A DNA stretch of 15,330 nt from an uncultured Victivallales bacterium (GTDB taxonomy: Bacteria > Verrucomicrobiota > Lentisphaeria > Oligosphaerales > JAFGRS01): assembly GCA_903834675.1 (NCBI GenBank), contig CAILKC010000020.1, forward strand, positions 1 to 15,330, given 5' to 3'. Positions 10,289-15,330 of the stretch are shown here, in pieces. The translations under genes and the position numbers were made by a program. The notes beneath the pieces are model-generated. The model saw only the letters and a list, made by a program, of their open reading frames with translations, made no database searches and had not been told where the DNA came from. Position 1 is the stretch's first letter, and each line of letters begins with the position of its first letter.

Positions 10289-11189
10289 TCCCCACCTCCT
10301 TCCAGATGGGGCAGTCGGCCCAGTTGGCGGGGAAGCCCATATCGGGGCGGGGGATGGCGGGGAACTCGTCCAGGAGGGCGCGCAACCGCGTCGGCCAGCC
10401 GCTTTGCGGCGCTATGCGGCCAAGGCAAAGCCGACAGATGGTCAGGACTGCGAAGACCCGGCGGTTCTCCACCTTGACGGGCGTATGCCAGTCTGGGTAG
10501 ACGTCGATGCGCGGGATGATCGGCTTGACGCCGTTCTCGCGGTTCCACAGTCGCCCGTGGTGGGCGCAGATGTTGCGGGCGGTGTTAAGGGTGAGAAGCC
10601 AGGAATCAAACACCGCCTCCGGCATCCCGAAGGCGCTGGCGACATCCTGTTTCACCTGATGGGACGCGCCGCGGTAGAAGGTCAGGACTGTCCCGAAGGA
10701 CATGATCTCGGTGGCCATCCAGACCGGCAGGTCGTCGTGGCTGTCGCCGTACTTGGTATGGAAGTGCTCGACGAAGCGCTCGTGGCTGCGGTCGGTTTCT
10801 TTGCGCGCGTGTCGGACGAAGTCGACGCGCTGATCGCCAGTCAGCTTCGGGAGCGCCGTGGGGTCATCGGTGTAGCCGAAGGCTCCATGGGCATGGGCGT
10901 GGTGGTAGGCCAACTGCGAACGGACGGCGATCTCAACGCGTTCGATGGCGTCCATGACCAGCAGGCGGAGCCGGCGGTCGAAGGCGTAGCGCTGCCACAC
11001 GGTCTCGAAAGTGGTGTCGGGCCGGAAGGTGTCGTCGGCTCTGCGGAATGGGTACCAGTAGCCGCTCAGGCGGTAGTAGTTCACCGCGGCGAGTCGCGCT
11101 TTCATCAGCTCACGGTCGCCCTGCATGCCGCGGCGGATGAACTGGTCGGCCTGCTGATCCAAGGTGAGCGCTGGCTTGTCGTAGATCAC
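10278..11189 (-). CDS. Abi-like (Abi_2) HEPN protein
   Basis: The 303-residue product belongs to the Abi_2 (AbiD/AbiF-like) abortive-infection family. It starts YDKPALTLDQQADQFIRRG, followed by LAAVNYYRLSGYWYPFR (33-49) and RRLRLLVMDAIERVEIAVR (72-90), all typical blocks. The diagnostic HEPN ribonuclease motif R-x4-H is present as Arg205-Asn-Ile-Cys-Ala-His210 within TARNICAHHGRLWNR. HEPN proteins of this type cleave RNA, and family members stop phage growth by shutting down the infected cell. The start codon is GTG at 11187-11189 with AGGGGG about 8 nt upstream. Its stop lies inside the start region of hsdS (11-bp overlap), so the two are coupled. A likely promoter and a leader hairpin lie just upstream. 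Confidence 0.94.
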   Translation of the reverse strand: MIYDKPALTLDQQADQFIRRGMQGDRELMKARLAAVNYYRLSGYWYPFRRADDTFRPDTTFETVWQRYAFDRRLRLLVMDAIERVEIAVRSQLAYHHAHAHGAFGYTDDPTALPKLTGDQRVDFVRHARKETDRSHERFVEHFHTKYGDSHDDLPVWMATEIMSFGTVLTFYRGASHQVKQDVASAFGMPEAVFDSWLLTLNTARNICAHHGRLWNRENGVKPIIPRIDVYPDWHTPVKVENRRVFAVLTICRLCLGRIAPQSGWPTRLRALLDEFPAIPRPDMGFPANWADCPIWKEVGNGG

Positions 11190-11214
11190 GACACGGCCCC
11201 CCTGGAAATGAAAG

Positions 11215-11258
11215 ACCCGCCGAGAGATAGCGTGCCTTGCGGCAGAGGCCCGGCGGGT
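11215..11258 (-). promoter_or_regulatory. Leader hairpin upstream of abi, attenuator-like
   Basis: On the minus strand ACCCGCCG (11258-11251) pairs with CGGCGGGT (11222-11215), leaving a 28-nt loop, and is followed by CTTTCATTT. A competing pairing, GGCAG with CTGCC (11262-11266 with 11241-11245), overlaps it. It begins just after the predicted transcription start and ends 26 bp before the abi GTG, so it could act as a terminator or attenuator. Confidence 0.4.
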
Positions 11259-11269
11259 TTGCTGCCTGT

Positions 11270-11299
11270 ACTATAGCACCAGGCTACCATGGACTGCAA
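11270..11299 (-). promoter_or_regulatory. Candidate sigma-70 promoter for abi-hsdS
   Basis: On the minus strand TTGCAG (11299-11294) is followed after 18 bp by TATAGT (11275-11270), a 5/6 match to the -10 consensus. It sits in the only sizeable gap (160 bp) between fic and abi and would give a leader of about 75 nt. Confidence 0.4.
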
Positions 11300-11349
11300 G
11301 CGCGACGAGCAAAGGGGGCGCGGGCTTCGCATGCGGCCGTGTACCGTGC

Positions 11350-12360
11350 TCATTCCAGCACCTCCCAACGCCCTCCCTTGTCGGGGCCGATGCGGCGCAG
11401 AAGGCCTTGGCGCTTGAGTTCGGCAAGCCGGTTCTTGATGGCGCGGTCGCTCAGGCTTAGCCCCGCGGCCAGCCCGGCGATGGTAAGGGTCGGATCGGCG
11501 CGCAGCATGGCCAGGATCTTCTGGGAACGTATCAGGGAATCTTTCTGGGAACCTGGCCGGGCGGTCTCGCCGCCGGACGCCTCGGCCAACGCAGTGCGGA
11601 TGGCGACCAGCATGAAGGCGACGAAGGGGCCGGCGTGCCCGGTACGGTTGGCGTCGTTGAGGGCAGCGTAGTAGTCGGCCTGGCGGTCGCGGACGATGGT
11701 CTCGACGGGCAGACCGGCGAAGACCGGGCGCCAGCGGGCCAGCATCAGGGTCTGCCAAAGCCGGCCCAGGCGGCCGTTGCCGTCGGGGAACGGATGGATG
11801 AACTCCAACTCATAGTGAAAGAGGCAACTGGTGATCAGGGGATGGTCCGGGCTGGCCTGGATGGCGGCGAACAGGGCAGTCATCAGGGCAGCAACGCGGG
11901 CGGCGGGCGGCGCGACGTGGACCAGCGTATCCCCGCGCTGGATGCCGACGGCCCGCGTGCGGAACGTGCCGGGATGGTCGAGGAGGGCGCGCATCAGGAC
12001 GCCATGGGCGGCGCACAGGTCGTCCAGGCTGCCGGGGTCCCAGGAATCGAGCCGGCTGTAAGCCTCAAGGGCGTTGCGCACCTCCTGGATGTCCTTGGGG
12101 GCCCCGAGGACACGGCGGCCGTTGAGCACGGCCGTCACCTGCGCCAGGTCGAGGGTGTTCCCCTCGATCTGCAGGGAAGCCTGGACGCTGCGCACCTGGC
12201 CGTCCCGCCGCAGGCGCAGGAGGCTGGCCGCCGACTGCAACGCGGTCAGAGCGCCGACGCGTTCGCAGATATCGGCCACCAGCCCGGTGATCTGCGGGGT
12301 TTGCGGAACAGGCGGGAAAAGGGGTTCCTCGCCCTTGCCGGGGGTGCCCTTACGCGCCAT
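11350..12360 (-). CDS. Fic (Fido) domain protein with C-terminal winged helix
   Basis: Fic proteins usually transfer AMP, or another nucleotide part, to target-protein hydroxyls. The 336-residue product has the catalytic motif [12 protein letters not shown] (189-200, with His189, Asp193 and Arg197) intact. The inhibitory motif SLQIEGN (62-68, with Glu66) lies before the Fic core, making this a class II Fic whose activity is normally held off by its own helix. A winged-helix DNA-binding domain fills about 281-336 ([21 protein letters not shown]). The ATG at 12360 lies 11 bp inside the end of hsdM, so translation is coupled to the methylase. Fic genes inside type I restriction operons are a recurrent arrangement. 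The target of this one cannot be told from sequence. Confidence 0.96.
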   Translation of the reverse strand: MARKGTPGKGEEPLFPPVPQTPQITGLVADICERVGALTALQSAASLLRLRRDGQVRSVQASLQIEGNTLDLAQVTAVLNGRRVLGAPKDIQEVRNALEAYSRLDSWDPGSLDDLCAAHGVLMRALLDHPGTFRTRAVGIQRGDTLVHVAPPAARVAALMTALFAAIQASPDHPLITSCLFHYELEFIHPFPDGNGRLGRLWQTLMLARWRPVFAGLPVETIVRDRQADYYAALNDANRTGHAGPFVAFMLVAIRTALAEASGGETARPGSQKDSLIRSQKILAMLRADPTLTIAGLAAGLSLSDRAIKNRLAELKRQGLLRRIGPDKGGRWEVLE

Positions 12361-13918
12361 ACCCGAGTTCCTTCAGGTTGGCAGCGATGGCAGAGTCCAG
12401 CTTCGCGGCCTCGGCCTGCTGCTGGCGTAGGGTCGCGGCCAGGCGCCGCATCTTCTCGTCGAAGGGCTCCGCGTCCTCCTCCTGGGCCTCGGCGCCAACG
12501 TAGCGGCCGGGGGTGAGAACATGGCCATGCTTGCGGATGTCGTCGAGCCGGGCGGCCTTGCAGAAGCCAGGCACATCGGCGTAGGTAGCCGCGCCCGCAT
12601 CGCCGCGCCAGGCGTGGTAGGTGCCGGCGATCTTCGCGAGGTCCGCATCCAGCAGTTCAAGGTGGGTGCGGTCGGCCATGGTCCCGAGCTTGCGCGCATC
12701 GATGAAGAGCGTCTCGCCGCGGCGGTCGCGCAACGCCGGGCGGCCGGGCGCCGCGGTCCGGCCCAGTTTGTCGCGCGTGACGAACCATAGGCATACCGGG
12801 ATCTGGGTTGAGTAGAAGAGCTGGCCGGGCAGGGCCACCATGCAGTCTACCAGGTCGGCCTCGATGATGGCCTTGCGAATCTCGCCCTCGCCGGACTGGC
12901 CGGACGACATGGAGCCATTGGCCAGGACGAAGCCCGCGGTCCCCGTGGGCGCCAGGTGATGGATGAAGTGCTGCACCCAGGCGTAGTTGGCGTTGCCGGC
13001 CGGCGGGGTGCCGTAGACCCAGCGCTTGTCGTCTTTCAGCAGTTCGCCGCGCCAGTCGCTGTCGTTGAAGGGCGGATTGGCCAGCACGTAATCGGCCTTG
13101 AGATCGGGATGGCGGTCGTTGTGGAAGGTATCGCCGTGGCCGATCTGGGCGTCGATGCCGCGGATGGCCAGGTTCATCTTGGCCAGGCGCCAGGTGGTGT
13201 AGTTCGACTCCTGGCCGTAGATGGAGATATCGCCGAGCCGGCCACTGTGGGCCTCGATGAACTTCTCGCTGCTGACGAACATGCCGCCCGAGCCGCAGCA
13301 GGGATCGTAGACGCGGCCCTTGTAGGGTGCCAGCATTTCGACCAGCACGCGCACCACGTGCGCCGGGGTGTAGAACTGGCCGCCGCTCTTGCCCTCGGCG
13401 CTGGCGAAGCGCGCCAGGAAGTACTCGTAGACCCGGCCGAGGGTGTCCTTGGCCCGGTCCGCGGCGCTGCCCATGGCGATGTCGCTCACCAGATTGATGA
13501 TTTGGCCGAGGCGCTGCTTGTCCAGGCCGGGGCGGGCGTAGTCTTTGGGCAGCACGGCCTTGAGCGAGGGGTTGTCGCGCTCGATGGCCGACATGGCGTC
13601 GTCGACCAGCGTCCCGATGGTCGGCTGCGGGGCGCTAGCCTTCAGGTGCTGCCAGCGGGCCTCCTTGGGCACCCAGAAGATGCGGTCGGCGCGGTACTCG
13701 TCCGCGTCCTCGGGATCAGCGCCTTGGCCCTTCTGGGCCTCCAGTTCGGCGTGCTTGGCCTCGAAGGCATCCGAGATGTACTTGAGGAAGATCAGGCCGA
13801 GCACCACGTGCTTGTACTCGGCCGCGTCCATGTTGTTGCGCAGCGCGTCGGCAGCAGCCCACAGCTTGGCCTCGAAGCCGAGGTTGGCGGTGGTATCGGT
13901 CGTCTTGCTCCTGCCCAT
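12350..13918 (-). CDS. hsdM: Type I restriction enzyme DNA methyltransferase subunit
   Basis: HsdM methylates adenine in the sequence chosen by HsdS and marks host DNA as self. The 522-residue product has the helical N-terminal domain ([20 protein letters not shown], then [13 protein letters not shown]), SAM-binding motif [11 protein letters not shown] (205-214) and catalytic motif IV NPPF (281-284), plus the QFYTP block before motif I. Length and order are normal. The frame remains open upstream to 14716, but I place the start at ATG 13918. [20 protein letters not shown] is the usual N-terminus, GGAG lies 6 nt before it, and the upstream part is a ParB-like fragment followed by low-quality sequence. 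It is the first gene of the operon, with fic overlapping its end. Confidence 0.97.
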   Translation of the reverse strand: MGRSKTTDTTANLGFEAKLWAAADALRNNMDAAEYKHVVLGLIFLKYISDAFEAKHAELEAQKGQGADPEDADEYRADRIFWVPKEARWQHLKASAPQPTIGTLVDDAMSAIERDNPSLKAVLPKDYARPGLDKQRLGQIINLVSDIAMGSAADRAKDTLGRVYEYFLARFASAEGKSGGQFYTPAHVVRVLVEMLAPYKGRVYDPCCGSGGMFVSSEKFIEAHSGRLGDISIYGQESNYTTWRLAKMNLAIRGIDAQIGHGDTFHNDRHPDLKADYVLANPPFNDSDWRGELLKDDKRWVYGTPPAGNANYAWVQHFIHHLAPTGTAGFVLANGSMSSGQSGEGEIRKAIIEADLVDCMVALPGQLFYSTQIPVCLWFVTRDKLGRTAAPGRPALRDRRGETLFIDARKLGTMADRTHLELLDADLAKIAGTYHAWRGDAGAATYADVPGFCKAARLDDIRKHGHVLTPGRYVGAEAQEEDAEPFDEKMRRLAATLRQQQAEAAKLDSAIAANLKELGYGA

Positions 13919-14009
13919 GTCTCTCTCCAGGACGTAGCGGTGACTCCCCCCTTCGTCGACCGCCAGGACAGCCACAAAGGTGCCTCTCCACGGCAGCATT
14001 TCAAGCGGC

Positions 14010-14036
14010 CAAGCACGGGCACGGCCGTGGTGCTTG
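14010..14036. promoter_or_regulatory. Nested palindrome in the hsdM leader
   Basis: CAAGCAC (14010-14016) and GTGCTTG (14030-14036) enclose a GGG bulge and the perfect 10-bp palindrome CACGGCCGTG (14020-14029). The site lies 92 bp upstream of the hsdM start and could be an operator or an mRNA hairpin. No regulator gene of the restriction system is visible in the window. Confidence 0.4.
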
Positions 14037-14155
14037 CACGGTACTGGCGCAGCGCGCGGATAGAACCGGTGCAGACTGGACGGGTATGGCGACTGCCCGC
14101 GGAACCGGCACTGGGTCGTGGCAGGCGGCGGGGAAACGCTTGTGGCAGGACTGCC

Positions 14156-14458
14156 ACCACGCTTGTCTGCCGCCTCGCCAGGCTTCGCCCGCGTGGCTTC
14201 CTGCCTGTTGCGCGCCTCTTCGGCGAACATGGGCTCGATCTCGACCGCGATGCACGCCTTCTGGCTGGCGCTCAGGTCACGCCGACGCAGGTTCGCCGCG
14301 ATCACGAACGCCACCGGGCTGTCGCCCGTGAACTGCTTGGTCGTCGGCGACACGCCGGCCAGCGCACAGGCACGCATCCGGTTGCGCCCGTCCAGCAGCA
14401 CGTCGCCGAGCATCGTAAACGGGTGTAGCAGCCCGTTGGCCTTGATGTCGGCGGCCAG
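14156..14458 (-). pseudogene. ParB/Srx-like domain fragment
   Basis: About 100 codons in the hsdM frame match the N-terminal part of ParB-like proteins: [55 protein letters not shown] and [18 protein letters not shown]. Homology starts abruptly at about 14458 and fades after DKRG (about 14156). Full-length relatives have residues before this block and a helix-turn-helix region after it, both missing here. No start codon of its own is evident. It has probably been left by rearrangement. The unbroken frame into hsdM is likely chance in GC-rich DNA. Confidence 0.65.
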
Positions 14459-14461
14459 GGG

Positions 14462-14800
14462 CACACGCTCGGCACGACGCTGCACGAGGCCGTACACAAG
14501 GCGATGCACCCGTTCCTGTCGGTCGAGGACCGGGTACGGCTGGTGCAGGCGGCTGGCGGGGAAGAGGCCCTGGCAGAGAAGATCATCACGTACGCGCGCG
14601 GCGGCCAGGGGTTCAGCGGGCGGGCCAAGCGCATCGTCGAGCGGCTGTTCAGGGTACTGCGGCGGTACTTCGGGACCCCGGCTGCACAAGACAAGGTCCG
14701 TGACTTCTACGATCAACTATTGGGCGGGGGATTCGCCAGCAGGGAAGCGCAGGGGTTCGCTGGGCAGCCGGCAGCGGCGTACCGGAAGGTCGGCGGCGAG
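14462..14800 (+). pseudogene. Fragment with an HEAVH zincin motif, polyvalent-protein type
   Basis: The plus-strand frame reads [19 protein letters not shown], then [27 protein letters not shown] and [18 protein letters not shown], followed by [24 protein letters not shown] at 14483-14497 is a zinc-metalloprotease motif. The following acidic and amphipathic helices resemble the zincin domain near the C-terminus of large polyvalent proteins from phages and conjugative elements. An in-frame stop at 14426 and the abrupt junction with the ParB fragment near 14460 show that its N-terminal part is lost. The 3' end overlaps the PIN gene on the other strand, and similarity is uncertain beyond about 14750. 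Confidence 0.5.
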
Positions 14801-15112
14801 GTCCACCCGAAGTACGGCGACACCGATCCCCTCGGCAAGGGCGGTGTGGATCACCGCCGCCTCACCAGCGTCCAGGGCGTTGCGCAACAGCGGACTGAGA
14901 GCGCATGGCATCCGTCGTCGGTCAAGCCACGTTGCAGCGCGGAACTCGGCCGCCCCCGGCAACAGCCCGTCACAGGCAAGGACTTCCGTACTCACCTCAA
15001 AGGGTACGATCACGCGGCCATAGAGCGCCCCAAGTAGCCGCAGGTTGCCGCACGCGGCAGTCAGAGCGATGAGCGGCCCGGTGTTGATGACGATGGCGCG
15101 CGGTTCAGGCAT
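14717..15112 (-). CDS. PIN-domain toxin (DUF3368 type), probably C-terminally truncated
   Basis: The 131-residue frame opens with MPEPRAIVINTGPLIALTAA, then LRLLGALYGRVIVPFEVSTE and LDAGEAAVIHTALAEGIGVAVL, as in DUF3368 PIN nucleases. These are mostly about 150-170 residues long and continue with a (V/L)(I/L)D-(D/E) block carrying a catalytic acidic residue and a final helix. Here the sequence after about residue 100 (RVDLAADLPVRRCRLP and on) does not look like that end. The same DNA is claimed on the plus strand by the zincin fragment. I therefore think the gene was cut at about 14815 and the frame runs on by chance into foreign DNA. The cognate antitoxin upstream is only a tail, so this copy is unlikely to be a working toxin. 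Confidence 0.7.
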   Translation of the reverse strand: MPEPRAIVINTGPLIALTAACGNLRLLGALYGRVIVPFEVSTEVLACDGLLPGAAEFRAATWLDRRRMPCALSPLLRNALDAGEAAVIHTALAEGIGVAVLRVDLAADLPVRRCRLPSEPLRFPAGESPAQ

Positions 15113-15193
15113 TGGCGGCGTCCTCGGCGATGTCGTCCGCGGTCAGGTCGATCATCGGCACGCCGAACTCGTGAAGCCGCAGAAGGAATGTCA
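15065..15193. repeat. 129-bp direct repeat, right copy
   Basis: Identical to window bases 1-129. At the right copy, the sequence beyond 15193 is unrelated to the sequence beyond 129: it encodes a helicase-like tail in place of the UPF0175 N-terminal part. Confidence 0.97.
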
Positions 15194-15330
15194 TCCGCTC
15201 CCGCTCGATGATCTCAATGCTGCGGTTGAAGTCTTCCTCGACGTAGAGCTTGCCGGCCTCGATCTCGCCCTCGATCACTTTGTCGTCGGGGGTGTAAACG
15301 TACTCGTCGAGCGTGGTCGCGATCTGCTTC
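15105..15330 (-). pseudogene. Chimera: type III restriction/helicase C-terminus joined in frame to UPF0175 tail
   Basis: The frame is open from the right edge to the TGA at 15105. Residues from the edge read KQIATTLDEYVYTPDDKVIE, then GEIEAGKLYVEEDFNRSIEI and IERER. The block GKLYVEEDFNRSIEI resembles the C-terminal end of type III restriction (Res) subunits and related DEAD/DEAH proteins. At 15194 it changes directly into MTFLLRLHEFGVPMIDLTAD, the UPF0175 C-terminus, which ends eight bases into the PIN gene as in the left copy. The UPF0175 N-terminal two-thirds are missing. The family call for the helicase part is tentative because only about 45 residues are visible. Confidence 0.5.

Noticed and set aside
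10188..11276. A 362-codon plus-strand open frame opposite abi and the start of hsdS
   Set aside because: It mirrors two well-supported minus-strand genes and shows no recognisable motif.
12956..14428. A 490-codon plus-strand open frame opposite hsdM
   Set aside because: It is antisense to a certain hsdM, has low-complexity Val/Gly/Ala-rich composition and no family features; long antisense frames are usual in GC-rich DNA.
12350..14716. A single 788-codon ParB-HsdM fusion protein
   Set aside because: The canonical HsdM start with its ribosome site is at 13918; the ParB-like part lacks its own ends, and about 80 residues between the two parts look random. The shared frame is probably chance.

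Overview
The window is GC-rich DNA from a bacterium, probably a proteobacterium or another high-GC Gram-negative. This rests on overall base composition and gene content only; no ribosomal or housekeeping marker is present. It reads as a defence island in the accessory genome. Almost every real gene is on the minus strand, so the window is easiest to read from right to left.

Right edge (about 13.9-15.3 kb): a mosaic of broken genes. From the edge inward these are the C-terminal end of what looks like a type III restriction/helicase subunit fused in frame to the tail of a UPF0175 antitoxin, a PIN-domain toxin (DUF3368 type) whose C-terminus looks lost, a plus-strand fragment with an HEAVH zincin motif (polyvalent-protein type), and a ParB-like fragment. 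The UPF0175 tail and PIN start are a perfect 129-bp copy of the left edge of the window.

Core (about 3.6-13.9 kb): a type I restriction-modification locus interleaved with other defence-type genes, in transcription order hsdM, fic, abi (Abi_2/HEPN), hsdS, DUF3800, a short unrecognised gene, a DUF4268-like remnant and hsdR. Most junctions are 4-11 bp overlaps, so expression is probably coupled. A candidate promoter and leader hairpin lie between fic and abi. HsdR is the most unusual gene. Its frame stays open through two insertions of one GC-rich palindromic repeat family. One is about 100 bp. The other is about 450 bp and carries a complete DUF559 (Vsr-like) nuclease domain read in the HsdR frame. 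Both sit in loops between HsdR motifs.

Left part (1-3.6 kb): an unrecognised one-TM protein follows hsdR. Next comes about 790 bp with no convincing gene, holding two mirror-image arrays of TGGGGACA. Then there is a tRNA 3'-end fragment (CAT anticodon arm, T arm, acceptor 3' strand, CCA) with a terminator-like hairpin, next to a tyrosine integrase. This looks like the right end of an integrated element that continues left out of the window. A UPF0175/PIN toxin-antitoxin pair follows the integrase and runs off the left edge.

How the parts work together (inference): HsdM, HsdS and HsdR would form a type I restriction enzyme. Fic, the HEPN Abi protein, DUF3800 and its partner are added layers that could act when restriction fails. 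The integrase, att fragment, repeats and gene scraps show that the region has been rearranged repeatedly.
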